A program made the position numbers and the translations under genes. Source: Pseudolabrys sp. Root1462 (lineage in GTDB: Bacteria; Pseudomonadota; Alphaproteobacteria; Rhizobiales; Xanthobacteraceae). From it: a DNA stretch of 64,000 nt. Shown piece by piece: positions 36,912 through 45,287 of the stretch; within the stretch, counting starts at the first letter, position 1, and each line of letters begins with the position of its first letter. The notes under the pieces are model-generated. The model saw nothing but the letters and a program-made list of their open reading frames with translations, did no database searches and was not told the origin of the DNA. The DNA lies in assembly GCF_001426945.1 (NCBI RefSeq), contig NZ_LMFS01000001.1:2193904-2257903 (forward strand), read 5' to 3'.

Positions 36912-37877
36912 ATGTTCAAACGGATCGCAATCGGCCTTGTGGCGCTCGCCGCTCTGGCGCTGCCTGCCCACGCGCAAGACTGGCCGCCAAAGAGTGTGCG
37001 CATCATCGCGCCGTTCGGCCCCGGCTCGACCCCCGACCTGGTGGCGCGCATCATCTCCGATCAGCTCGGCAAGAAATATCCGAACTCGACCTTCATCGTC
37101 GAGAACAAGGCCGGCGCCTCCGGTAACACCGGCACCGATGCGGTCGCCAAGGCGACGCCGGACGGCTCGACCATCGGCGTGTCGATCGGCGGACCGCTGG
37201 CGATCAATACGCTGCTGTTCTCGTCGCTGCCTTACGATCCGAAGAAGGACATCGCCGCCGTCACCCAGCTCATCACCCAGCCGAGCGTGCTGATGGTCAA
37301 CAATGACCTCAAGGTGAATTCGGTGAAAGACCTGGTGGCGCTGATCAAAGCCAATCCGGGCAAGTATAACTTCTCCTCGATCGGCAATGGCTCGCTGTCG
37401 CACCTTGCCATGGAAGCGCTCGCCATCAAGGCCGGCGTCAAGCTGGTGCACGTGCCGTACAAGAGCTCGCCTGAGGCTGTGACCGCGGTGATCCGCAACG
37501 ACGCGCAGATGGCCTGCCTGCCGGCCATTTCGGTCATGGCGCAAGCCAAGGCCGACAAGGTCAAGGCGCTTGCGGTCTCGACCGCGGCGCGCTCGCCCTA
37601 TCTGCCGGATTTGCCGACCTTGAAGGAAAGCGGCATCGACGTCGATGCCGACGCCTGGATGGGCCTGATCGCGCCCGGCGGCACGCCGAAGGCGATGGTC
37701 GACGCGATCAACAAGGACGTCGTTGCCATCATCAACATGCCCGAGGTGAAGGAGAAGCTCGCGGTGCAGCTTATGGCGCCGGTCGGCTCGACGCCGGAAG
37801 AATTCCGCAAGCGCATCGACGGCGAAATCGATCGCTGGGGTCCGGTCATCAAGGCGGCGGATATTAAAGTGAATTAG
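36912..37877 (+). CDS. Bug-type tripartite tricarboxylate transporter substrate-binding protein
   Basis: Bug receptors capture organic acids or amides in the periplasm for TctAB-type transporters. The 321-residue product has a signal peptide cleaved at AHA before QDWP, then WPPKSVRIIAPFGPGSTPDL, the family opening. The ENKAGASGNTGTDAVAKA and FSSIGNGSLSHLAMEAL ligand loops follow. The start at 36912 is preceded by AGGAGA at 36901-36906. A GTG at 36897 is too close to that site to be used. No TctA or TctB gene is present in the window, so the membrane partner must be elsewhere. Confidence 0.9.
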   Translation: MFKRIAIGLVALAALALPAHAQDWPPKSVRIIAPFGPGSTPDLVARIISDQLGKKYPNSTFIVENKAGASGNTGTDAVAKATPDGSTIGVSIGGPLAINTLLFSSLPYDPKKDIAAVTQLITQPSVLMVNNDLKVNSVKDLVALIKANPGKYNFSSIGNGSLSHLAMEALAIKAGVKLVHVPYKSSPEAVTAVIRNDAQMACLPAISVMAQAKADKVKALAVSTAARSPYLPDLPTLKESGIDVDADAWMGLIAPGGTPKAMVDAINKDVVAIINMPEVKEKLAVQLMAPVGSTPEEFRKRIDGEIDRWGPVIKAADIKVN

Positions 37878-37883
37878 CTTTCG

Positions 37884-37981
37884 TCATTCCGGGGCGCCAC
37901 GAAGTGGCGAGCCCGGAATCCATACTCCGCAGCTATGGTTATGGATTCCGGGTTCGCGCTTTCAGCGCGCCCCGGAATGAC
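37884..37981. repeat. Dispersed palindromic repeat (CATTCCGGG family), double unit
   Basis: This is the clearest copy of the repeat. GTCATTCCGGGGCGCC begins one arm, and GCGCCCCGGAATGAC ends the other, as exact reverse complements of each other over 15 bases. Two internal hairpins around GAAG and TTTCAG lie between, with GGATTCCGGG/CCCGGAATCC facing each other in the middle. It ends five bases before the displaced prfC terminus. Confidence 0.75.
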
Positions 37982-37986
37982 AATCC

Positions 37987-38043
37987 CTACTCCGCCTTCT
38001 TCACGTCCTTGATATCGTTGAAGACGATCCCTGGCGCGCGTTC
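37987..38043 (-). pseudogene. Displaced second copy of the prfC 3' end
   Basis: On the minus strand these 57 bases encode ERAPGIVFNDIKDVKKAE and a stop. The real prfC ends ERAPGIVFTDIKDVKKAE at 39178. The two DNA copies differ at six of 57 positions; five of these are synonymous and one changes Thr to Asn. The homology stops abruptly at 38043. Such a pattern means this copy diverged while still under coding constraint, so it came from another prfC allele rather than from a recent local duplication. Confidence 0.85.
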
Positions 38044-38139
38044 ATTTCTACATTGGAGCATTCTTTTACTGGCTCTCTATACGATTGATTAGGCTGACCT
38101 GCCGATAGTGAAAACCGGTGCAATATCCAGGCGGTCGGC

Positions 38140-39203
38140 ATGAGATATCTTGGCCTCGGCTTTATCGCGGGTGTCACCTGGCTCTACGTGCTGGCGCAAA
38201 TTCCGGTACGCCCCTGGCTTCTTTACGCCATCGCCATCACTGCCATATTCGCCGCAATCACTGTGTGGCGCCACGCCACCAGGAATAGCGCAAATCTCGC
38301 CATCGGTTTCGCGGCAGCGTCGATAGTCGGATTCGTCGGCGCAATTTATATGGCCGCAACGGTCATGGGCCAAGCAGAGGTCAGCGCATCCGGCCGGCCT
38401 TTCTGCATTCAGGTTGCGTCGCCGTCCGACTATACGCCGGCGCGCACTCTGCTCGATCTGTCACCGCTGACCATGCGCGCCGCGACAGCGTCTGGCCGTT
38501 CGATGATGCACCACGCCATCCTTGTCGTCGCGGACCCGGCAGGAGCGCAGCTTTTTCACTGGTCCTATCATAAGCGCCAGTTCGTCCCCGGAACCTTGAA
38601 CGATAGAACGCCGGCTACGGCCCGGCGATCGTTTGCGAGCCGGACAAGAATTTCACTGACCGCCTGCCAAAGCTGATCGCCAATCCCGCCGATAGCGTGT
38701 TTATCCGCCTTTCGGAGCACGAGGCCTACCGCATTCCGCTGACCTACCGGCCGCGCTGGAGCGGCGGGTCCGGTCGCTACCTGGCGCTTCAAATGGTCCC
38801 GCCTGAATTCACGCCGGCGGCATCCGCCTCGGGGCGACACCGCGACGAGGTATTCATCCAATGGAATTCGGTTTGGCTCACAAGCCTGCTGCAAACACCG
38901 TCGAGCACAGCCGGCCAGCGGCAGGACAGCGCCTATGGCTTGACCCGCCAAGTGCTCGGGAAAGCGCACACCCGCTATGTCGACAACTCCGGCGCCGGCG
39001 TAACGTTGATCGATTGCTACGGCGGCGACAATTCCAACGAGCCGTCTTGCCAGCATCAATTTCTGGATGGCCCGCGCCATATCGCATTCCGGCATCGAAC
39101 TGAGGACGTGCCGAACTGGCGCGCACTGGAGGCCAATCTCACCGCCCGCCTAGGCTCGTTCCGCGCGGCCACAGCGCCTATTCCGCCTTCTTCACGTCCT
39201 TGA
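38140..39203 (+). pseudogene. Frameshifted membrane-anchored hypothetical gene
   Basis: The first part (38140 to about 38604) encodes about 155 residues with three hydrophobic segments (MRYLGLGFIAGVTWLYVLA and two more) and a soluble part ending QLFHWSYHKRQFVPGTLND. The natural continuation, NAGYGPAIVCEPDKN and onward, is in another frame from 38607 to the stop at 39203. One base is missing between 38602 and 38607. The last codons run into the antisense of the prfC terminus. I do not recognise the family. It may be a true pseudogene or carry a sequencing error. It is the only gene between the two prfC ends. Confidence 0.65.
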
Positions 39204-40815
39204 TATCGGTGAAGACGATACCCGGGGCACGTTCGCCGGTGTAATCGAGGACGAACTGGTTGCGCGCCATGAACACTTTGTCGCCGTCGAGGTCCTCGGC
39301 GCAGGACGAATAGTTGGCCTGCACGAAGTCGTTGAGCTTCTTGTCGTCGTCGCAGGAGATCCAGCGCGCGAGCTGGAATTCCGGCTGATCGAAGCCAATC
39401 TCCAGGCCGTATTCGTCGTTGAGGCGCACCTTCAGCACATCGAGCTGCAGCGAACCGACGACGCCGACCATGGCCGGCGCGCCGTCGAGCGGCCGGAACA
39501 CCTGCACGACGCCCTCTTCCGCCATCTGCTGCAAAGCCTCTTTCAGCTTCTTGGCTTTCATCGGATCGCCGAGCTTGACGCGGCGCAGGATTTCCGGCGC
39601 GAACATCGGCACGCCGAGAAACTTGATGTCCTCACCCTCGGTCAGCGTATCGCCGATGCGCAAAGTGCCGTGGTTGGGAATGCCGACGACGTCGCCGGCA
39701 AAGGCTTCATCGGCAATCGAACGGTCCTGCGCGAAGAAGAACTGCGGAGCCGACAAGGTCATCGGCTTTCCGGTACGCACCAGCTTGGCGCGCATGCCGC
39801 GTCGCAGCCTGCCTGATACCAGGCGCGCGAACGCGATGCGATCGCGATGGTTGGGATCCATATTGGCCTGGATCTTGAAGACGAAGGCCGACATGTCGTT
39901 CTCTTCCGGCTCGACCATGCGGCTCGAAGCTTTCTGCGGCCGCGGCGACGGCGCAAACTCGGCCAGAGCGTCCAGCAGATCCTTGACGCCGAAATTCTTC
40001 AGCGCGGAGCCGAAATAAACCGGCGTGAGATGCCCCTCTCGGAAGGCGGCAAAATCAAACGGCTTGCAGGCCTCTTTCACCAGCGACAGTTCTTCGGCAA
40101 TCGCCTCGGCGTCGAGCATCGGGTTCTTCGCCGCCAGCATCTTGAGATCGAGCGGTTGAGATTGCGCGTCTTTCGAGTCCTCGGTCATCAGCCGCATGTC
40201 GCCGCGGCGGATATCGTAGGTGCCGGCAAAGTCGCGACCCATGCCGATCGGCCAGGTCATCGGCGTCGTGTCGAGCGCCAGCGTCTTCTCGATCTCATCG
40301 AGGATCTCGAACGGATCGCGGCTCTCACGGTCCATCTTGTTGATGAAGGTGATGATCGGAATGTCGCGCAGCCGGCAGACTTCGAAAAGCTTGCGCGTGC
40401 GCGCCTCGATGCCCTTTGCGGCGTCGATCACCATGACCGCGCTATCGACCGCGGTCAGGGTGCGATAGGTGTCCTCCGAGAAGTCCTCATGGCCCGGCGT
40501 ATCGAGCAGATTGAAGACGCGGCCTTCGTAATCGAAGGTCATCACCGAGGTGACGACCGAAATACCGCGCTCTTTTTCGATCGACATCCAGTCGGAGCGG
40601 GTCGAGCGGCGGTCACGTTTGGCCTTCACCTGGCCGGCGAGATTGATGGCTCCCCCGAACAGCAGCAGCTTTTCCGTCAGCGTGGTCTTGCCCGCGTCGG
40701 GATGCGAAATGATCGCAAAGGTGCGCCGGCGATCGACTTCTGCCGCCAGGGGCGACGAATTCCGTAGTTTCGGGGCCGAATCGGCGCTGGCAACGGGCTG
40801 GTCCATGGTCGGCAT
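39178..40815 (-). CDS. prfC: Peptide chain release factor 3
   Basis: RF3 is the GTPase that removes RF1/RF2 from the ribosome after termination. The 545-residue protein has the P-loop SHPDAGKTTL near residue 37, the switch region SDWMSIEKERGISV, the DTPGHEDFSEDTYR motif, and NKMDRES for guanine specificity. The second and third domains follow, with TLRIGDTLTEGED and MVGVVGSLQLDVL. An alternative ATG at 40806 removes three residues. A second, diverged copy of its last 18 codons is present at 37987-38043. Its 3' end overlaps the antisense end of the frameshifted gene by 26 bases. Confidence 0.95.
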   Translation of the reverse strand: MPTMDQPVASADSAPKLRNSSPLAAEVDRRRTFAIISHPDAGKTTLTEKLLLFGGAINLAGQVKAKRDRRSTRSDWMSIEKERGISVVTSVMTFDYEGRVFNLLDTPGHEDFSEDTYRTLTAVDSAVMVIDAAKGIEARTRKLFEVCRLRDIPIITFINKMDRESRDPFEILDEIEKTLALDTTPMTWPIGMGRDFAGTYDIRRGDMRLMTEDSKDAQSQPLDLKMLAAKNPMLDAEAIAEELSLVKEACKPFDFAAFREGHLTPVYFGSALKNFGVKDLLDALAEFAPSPRPQKASSRMVEPEENDMSAFVFKIQANMDPNHRDRIAFARLVSGRLRRGMRAKLVRTGKPMTLSAPQFFFAQDRSIADEAFAGDVVGIPNHGTLRIGDTLTEGEDIKFLGVPMFAPEILRRVKLGDPMKAKKLKEALQQMAEEGVVQVFRPLDGAPAMVGVVGSLQLDVLKVRLNDEYGLEIGFDQPEFQLARWISCDDDKKLNDFVQANYSSCAEDLDGDKVFMARNQFVLDYTGERAPGIVFTDIKDVKKAE

Positions 40816-40887
40816 GTGGCAGGGAAAGCACCTGTTTTCAAGGGTTTTCCCTGCCTAAGCCGGGCCCAATGCCCGGTCAGTCGCCGC

Positions 40888-41349
40888 TTAGGCGGCTTTG
40901 GCGGCGGCGTCGACCGGATGTTTCTTGCGGGTGCCGACGGCAATCCGGTTCCAGACATTGATGGCGCCGATCACCATGATGATCTTGGCGATCTCGGCTT
41001 CCGAGAAGAACTTGCGCAATTCGTCGTAGTCCTCATCCGGTGCCCGGGTCTGCGCCACGAGGGTCAGCGAGTCGGTGAACGCCAGCACCGCGCGCTCTTC
41101 GTCGGTAAACACCGTCGACTCGTGCCAGGCCGAGACCAGGCGGATCCATTGCTCGGAAAGGCCATCGGCGCGCGACTCCTTCGCGTGCATGTCGACGCAA
41201 TAGGAACAGCCGTTGATAATCGACGCCCGCAGCTTGATCAGGTGAAACAGCCGCGCCGGCAGCCCACTGTTCTTGCAATGCATCTCGAGCGCGATCGCTG
41301 CCTTCATAGCCTCCGGCGCAACGGCGGCGAAATCGAAACGGGTCTTCAT
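40888..41349 (-). CDS. Carboxymuconolactone decarboxylase/AhpD-like protein
   Basis: The 153-residue protein belongs to the AhpD-like superfamily of small helical redox proteins. The active-site pattern GCSYCVDMH provides two redox cysteines (48 and 51) and a following histidine (55), matching peroxidatic AhpD-like proteins that act on organic peroxides. It starts three bases past the stop of an Rrf2-type regulator, in the same direction, so both are probably transcribed from the promoter at 41924-41952. The physiological substrate and reductant are unknown. Confidence 0.87.
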   Translation of the reverse strand: MKTRFDFAAVAPEAMKAAIALEMHCKNSGLPARLFHLIKLRASIINGCSYCVDMHAKESRADGLSEQWIRLVSAWHESTVFTDEERAVLAFTDSLTLVAQTRAPDEDYDELRKFFSEAEIAKIIMVIGAINVWNRIAVGTRKKHPVDAAAKAA

Positions 41350-41352
41350 GAC

Positions 41353-41871
41353 TTACTCCTTTGACGTGGTGGTTGTGGATCGGTTGCGTTCATGCAGATC
41401 GAAGAAAGCGCAGGTGCGCGTGGCGATCGCCTTGCCGAGCGCGCCGCCGGAGTCGCCTGCAAGATCGGCGACCCTGATTTTCCTAAGCTCCGCGCGGTAA
41501 GCGCGCTCGGCCTTGAGCATCGCGGCGTTCACCGCACACGGCATCTTGAAGAAATGCTGGGCGACCGGGTTCGGACCGCGCTGGCGAATCTCGGCGCAGC
41601 GAAACGCCGGCTCAGGCCCTTCCACGGCAAGGACAATGTCGAGCAGCGTGATCTTGTCGGCAGCCTTGGCGAGCCGGTAACCGCCCTTCGGCCCCGGCAC
41701 GGATTCGAGTAACCCCGCCCCTGCCATCGCCTGCAGGTGCTTGAGCAAATAGCTCGGCGATACGCCATGAAACTCCGCGAGCGCTGCGGCCGACAACACG
41801 CCGGTCTCCGACAGGCCGCTCATCACCAGCACGCTATGGATCGCCTGTTCAACGCCGTCGCCGAGTTTCAT
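41353..41871 (-). CDS. Rrf2 family transcriptional regulator
   Basis: The 172-residue protein starts MKLGDGVEQAIHSVLVM and has the Rrf2 winged helix: LAEFHGVSPSYLLKHLQAM, then the wing region SVPGPKGGYRLAKA. Two cysteines (in FRCAEI and MPCAVN, 21 residues apart) and a third near the end might sense redox state or bind an iron-sulfur cluster, but the spacing is not that of IscR. The frame is open to 42033, yet the upstream part covers the predicted promoter and operator, so the ATG at 41871 is preferred. It probably represses its own operon with the AhpD-like gene. Confidence 0.88.
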   Translation of the reverse strand: MKLGDGVEQAIHSVLVMSGLSETGVLSAAALAEFHGVSPSYLLKHLQAMAGAGLLESVPGPKGGYRLAKAADKITLLDIVLAVEGPEPAFRCAEIRQRGPNPVAQHFFKMPCAVNAAMLKAERAYRAELRKIRVADLAGDSGGALGKAIATRTCAFFDLHERNRSTTTTSKE

Positions 41872-41916
41872 CGGATCGCCCGTTCTGCCCGAATTGCTCC
41901 GGGTCAAATTCAATCG

Positions 41917-41933
41917 TGGATATTTTCTATCCA
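41917..41933 (-). promoter_or_regulatory. Predicted operator of the Rrf2 regulator
   Basis: TGGATA and TATCCA form a perfect inverted repeat around five bases. It overlaps the likely -10 element (TAGAAA on the minus strand, + positions 41924-41929), which lies 17 bases from a perfect -35 (TTGACA, + positions 41947-41952). A repressor bound here would block RNA polymerase. The site is 46 bases upstream of the Rrf2 start. Confidence 0.6.
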
Positions 41934-41960
41934 TGATTCCTTCACCTGTCAACCGCCGAT

Positions 41961-41993
41961 AAAAAAGCGCGGCCCGGAAGTTCCGGACCGCGC
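41961..41993 (-). terminator. Rho-independent terminator after dctA
   Basis: On the minus strand, GCGCGG-TCCGGAA, a single-base loop region and TTCCGGGCCGCGC form a strong stem with one mismatch, followed by six T residues. It ends dctA transcription 24 bases past the stop and just before the Rrf2 promoter. Confidence 0.85.
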
Positions 41994-42016
41994 CCAGTCT
42001 TTGGAGATATCGGAAA

Positions 42017-43348
42017 TCAGGCCTGGGCCGCACCGGGCTCCAATGCTTCGCCTTCGGATATCGGATGCGCCAGCGTGTGGTTCAGCGCCTCCCTGTCGAG
42101 TTCGCCCTCCGAGCGGCTGATGACGATACAGGCGACACCATTGCCGACCAGGTTGGTCAGCGCACGGCATTCGCTCATGAACTTGTCGATGCCGAGCAAC
42201 AGCGCGAGCGAGCCGATCGGAATGTCCGGCACGATCGCGAGTGTTGCCGCCAGCGTGACGAAGCCGGCGCCCGTGACGCCCGAAGCGCCCTTCGACGTGA
42301 TCATGGCGATGCCGAGGATGCCCAGCTCCTGCCAGATGGTCAGGTGCGTATTGGTCGCCTGCGCCAGAAACAGAGTCGCCAGCGTCATGTAGATGTTGGT
42401 GCCGTCGAGGTTGAACGAATAGCCCGTCGGGACCACGAGGCCCACGACCGGTCGTGAGGCGCCCAGATGCTCCATCTTCTGGATCAGTTGCGGCAGCACC
42501 GTTTCCGACGACGACGTGCCCAGCACGATGAGGAGTTCGTCCTTGATGTAGCCGATGAAGCGGATGATCGAGAAGCCGGACATCCGTGCGATCGCGCCCA
42601 GTACTATCAGCACGAACAGCAGGCTGGTCAGATAGAAGGTGCCGATCAACGCCGCAAGCTTGCTCAAGGAGCCGATGCCGTAAGCGCCGATGGTGAAGGC
42701 CATGGCGCCGAAGGCGCCGATCGGCGCCACCCGGACCACCATGCGGATGACGCCGAAGAACACCTTGGCCGCCTGGTCGATGGCACTGGCGATCGGCTTG
42801 CCCCGCTCTCCGAGTGCGGCGATAGCGAAGCCGGACAGGATCGACACCAGCAGCACCTGCAGCAGGTCGCCCTTGGCCAGCGCGCCGAAGTAACTGTCGG
42901 GGATGATGGCCATCAGATGGGCGACAATGCCGTCCTGCTTGGCGCGCGTGACATAGGTGGCGACGGAATTAGCGTCGAGGCTGGCCGGATCGATGTTGAA
43001 GCCGGCGCCGGGCTGCAGCAATTCGCCGACGATCAGACCGATCCCCAGCGCCAGCGTCGAAACCACCTCGAAATAAACCAGTGTCTTGATGCCGACACGG
43101 CCGACGCGCCGCAGGTCACCCATAGACGAGATGCCGTGCACGACCGTGCAGAAGATGATTGGCGCGATCATCATCTTGATCAGCGCAATGAAGGCATCGC
43201 CAAGCGGTTTCATCTGCTTGGCGACATCGGGCCAGAAATGACCAAGGACGATGCCGATCGCGATGGCGATCAGCACCTGAATGTAGAGGATGCGGTACCA
43301 CGGGGTGCGGGCCGCGCGGGTAGCCGCGGCAACTGAGGTCTGGGGCAT
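42017..43348 (-). CDS. dctA: C4-dicarboxylate transporter DctA
   Basis: DctA is a sodium/proton-coupled symporter (DAACS family) that imports succinate, malate and fumarate. The 443-residue protein has the family blocks [15 protein letters not shown], the serine-rich [12 protein letters not shown] re-entrant loop near residue 275, and the [13 protein letters not shown] motif near 305. [14 protein letters not shown] and the late helix with [12 protein letters not shown] follow. About eight membrane helices are expected. The dctB/dctD two-component system is not adjacent. Two direct repeats lie 98-149 bases upstream. Confidence 0.94.
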   Translation of the reverse strand: MPQTSVAAATRAARTPWYRILYIQVLIAIAIGIVLGHFWPDVAKQMKPLGDAFIALIKMMIAPIIFCTVVHGISSMGDLRRVGRVGIKTLVYFEVVSTLALGIGLIVGELLQPGAGFNIDPASLDANSVATYVTRAKQDGIVAHLMAIIPDSYFGALAKGDLLQVLLVSILSGFAIAALGERGKPIASAIDQAAKVFFGVIRMVVRVAPIGAFGAMAFTIGAYGIGSLSKLAALIGTFYLTSLLFVLIVLGAIARMSGFSIIRFIGYIKDELLIVLGTSSSETVLPQLIQKMEHLGASRPVVGLVVPTGYSFNLDGTNIYMTLATLFLAQATNTHLTIWQELGILGIAMITSKGASGVTGAGFVTLAATLAIVPDIPIGSLALLLGIDKFMSECRALTNLVGNGVACIVISRSEGELDREALNHTLAHPISEGEALEPGAAQA

Positions 43349-43445
43349 GACTTGGAACGCCTTTGGCGAAATGAGGTTTCGCCGCGGACATAGGCCGAAG
43401 CTTCATCGGCCAGCAAGCCGAGACATGCAGAACTAGCGCGGCTTG

Positions 43446-43497
43446 CTATGCGCAAAGACGAAATCTGTGCGCGGGCAGTCTATGACCAAAGACGAAA
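43446..43497 (-). promoter_or_regulatory. Two 18-bp direct repeats upstream of dctA
   Basis: On the + strand, CTATGCGCAAAGACGAAA (43446-43463) and CTATGACCAAAGACGAAA (43480-43497) match at 16 of 18 positions. Their starts are 34 bases apart, close to three helical turns, so a regulator could bind both on one face of DNA. They lie 98-149 bases before the dctA start, which suits an activator. Confidence 0.55.
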
Positions 43498-43544
43498 GCG
43501 GCAGGGCTAAACTCCAGAAATTGCGTCGATACTGCCGTGGGCAA

Positions 43545-44102
43545 TTACAGCATGCCGGGCCGGAAATGTCGGCGCAGGTTCAGTGATGGGCCGGACACCA
43601 TGAACTGCCCCTCGCCGCGGTAGTGAATCGTCTTCGGATATTTCGGCGCGCGCGCCGCGTGCGCCTTCACCACCTCGAAGATGAAGAAGTTGTAGTCGCC
43701 GATCAGCCGGCCGTCGTGCAGCCGGCATTCGAGATTGGCGTGGCATTCGCCGATCAGCGGCCCCTTAACGATTTCACCCCGCTCCGCCGTCAGCTTGAAT
43801 TTGGCGAACTTGTCGGTGTCGGCGCCGGAGCAGTTGCCGATCTTCGCCACCGTCGCGGCGAGCTCGACGGTCGGCACATTGATCACGCATTCCTTCGAGC
43901 GTCGCACAAGGTCGAAGGAATGATTGCTTTCGGCGATGACGCAGCCGACGAGCGCCGGCGTGAATTCCATGACTGTGTGCCAGCCCATGGTCATGACGTT
44001 GCGCTCGCCCTTGTAGGCCGAACTCACCAGCACCACCGGTCCAGGCTCGAGAAAGCGGCGGATCTCGGACACCGGGAAATCGGATTTTCTGATCGGTTTC
44101 AT
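43545..44102 (-). CDS. Flavin reductase family protein
   Basis: The 185-residue protein has the split-barrel FMN-binding fold of the flavin reductase-like family, with [20 protein letters not shown] near the start, [18 protein letters not shown] in the middle and [18 protein letters not shown] later. It may supply reduced flavin to a monooxygenase or reduce a substrate itself. It starts [10 protein letters not shown] at 44102 and is divergent from a YeiH-type transporter gene, with a shared 93-base promoter region containing a palindrome. Confidence 0.86.
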   Translation of the reverse strand: MKPIRKSDFPVSEIRRFLEPGPVVLVSSAYKGERNVMTMGWHTVMEFTPALVGCVIAESNHSFDLVRRSKECVINVPTVELAATVAKIGNCSGADTDKFAKFKLTAERGEIVKGPLIGECHANLECRLHDGRLIGDYNFFIFEVVKAHAARAPKYPKTIHYRGEGQFMVSGPSLNLRRHFRPGML

Positions 44103-44133
44103 CGCTCGCTCCTGCCGCTCATCGTGGCCATTA

Positions 44134-44167
44134 GTTCGTTTAAATCGAACGTTATGTGCTATATAAT
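44134..44167. promoter_or_regulatory. Palindrome and promoter between flavin reductase and YeiH genes
   Basis: GTTCG and CGAAC flank an AT-rich centre (44134-44150), an imperfect 17-bp palindrome. TTTAAA (44139-44144) and TATAAT (44162-44167) are spaced 17 bases and could be the promoter of the yeiH-type gene, partly covered by the palindrome. This promoter would make an ATG at 44166 unusable and favours a later start. Confidence 0.45.
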
Positions 44168-44195
44168 GAATTGGATTGATCATTCGGTACCGCTC

Positions 44196-45287
44196 ATGAT
44201 CGGCTTTGTCCTTTCCAACCGCACCTCCGGAAATGCCCTGATGACCGCCGTTGCGCCCGATTCCAGCCCTGTTCCGACCGCTATCCGCCTGCGGACTGGC
44301 CTCGTCGCCATCCTGCCCGGGCTCGCGCTGACCTCGGCCATCGCGACCGCCGGCTTTGCCCTGCGGTTCATTCCCGGCATGTCCGTGTTGAGCCCGATGA
44401 TCCTCGCCATCCTGATCGGCATTGGCTTCCACAACATCTTCGGGACGCCCGATCGCGCAAAAGCAGGCATTAAATTCTCGCTTCGGCGCATCCTGCGTTT
44501 CGCCATCATCCTCCTCGGCCTCCAGCTCACCGCCGCGCAGGTCGCCGAGGTCGGCGTCGCCGGCGTCGTCGTCATCGTCACAACGCTGGTGGCGACCTTC
44601 ATGTTCACCAAATGGTTCGGGCGCGTGCTGGGCGTCGAACACCGGCTCGCCGAACTGATCGCCGCCGGCACCTCGATCTGCGGCGCCTCGGCGGTGATCG
44701 CGACCAACACCGTCACCGGCGCGCATGACGAGGACGTCGCCTACGCGGTCGCGTGTGTCACGGTATTCGGCTCGATCGCCATGTTCGTCTATCCGCTGTT
44801 GCCGGGCCTGTTGCACCTGACGCCGCACGCCTACGGCCTGTGGGCCGGCTCATCGATCCACGAGATCGCGCAGGTCGTCGCCGCCGCCTATCAGGACGGC
44901 GATCAGGCCGGCTATTTCGGCACCATTGCCAAGCTGTCGCGCGTGATGCTGCTGGCGCCGCTCATCATCGTGCTTGGTATGATCGCGCGCCGCCGCTCCG
45001 ATGAACATGGGCATGGCCGCACCCAGTCGGCGCCGATGCCATATTTCGTGCTCGGCTTCATCGCGCTCGTCGCCCTCAACAGCCTCGTCCATATCCCGGC
45101 CCAGGTGATGGGTTTTGTCGTGCCCGCCACCACCTTCCTGCTGTCGGTCGCGCTGGCGGCGATGGGGCTCGAGACCGACATCGCAAAACTCCGGCTCAAA
45201 GGCCTGCGGCCGCTGCTGCTTGGCCTCGCCGCTTTCCTGTTCATAGGCTTGTTCAGCCTCGTTCTGGTGAAACTCACGACCGCATGA
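44196..45287 (+). CDS. YeiH family putative sulfate exporter/transporter
   Basis: The 363-residue integral membrane protein matches the conserved YeiH/UPF0324 family, annotated as putative sulfate exporters. About ten hydrophobic segments are seen, with the family blocks [31 protein letters not shown] and [18 protein letters not shown]. Starts at 44196 or 44241 (MTAVAPDSS) are both plausible. The promoter position favours one of these over 44166. The stop overlaps the start of a LysR gene (ATGA), echoing the yeiH/yeiE association in enterobacteria. Confidence 0.87.
   Translation: MIGFVLSNRTSGNALMTAVAPDSSPVPTAIRLRTGLVAILPGLALTSAIATAGFALRFIPGMSVLSPMILAILIGIGFHNIFGTPDRAKAGIKFSLRRILRFAIILLGLQLTAAQVAEVGVAGVVVIVTTLVATFMFTKWFGRVLGVEHRLAELIAAGTSICGASAVIATNTVTGAHDEDVAYAVACVTVFGSIAMFVYPLLPGLLHLTPHAYGLWAGSSIHEIAQVVAAAYQDGDQAGYFGTIAKLSRVMLLAPLIIVLGMIARRRSDEHGHGRTQSAPMPYFVLGFIALVALNSLVHIPAQVMGFVVPATTFLLSVALAAMGLETDIAKLRLKGLRPLLLGLAAFLFIGLFSLVLVKLTTA

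Noticed and set aside
37987-38043. Chance similarity to prfC
   Set aside because: I considered coincidence, but 51 of 57 bases match, in frame, with the same stop codon and mostly synonymous differences, so it is kept as a real duplicated terminus.
43446-43497. Start of a CRISPR array
   Set aside because: Only two 18-bp copies exist, with a 16-base gap, in a promoter region; this fits regulator sites instead.
43349-43544. Sigma-54 promoter upstream of dctA
   Set aside because: GG...GC pairs near the expected spacing are off by one base (9 or 11 instead of 10 between), so I do not claim one.
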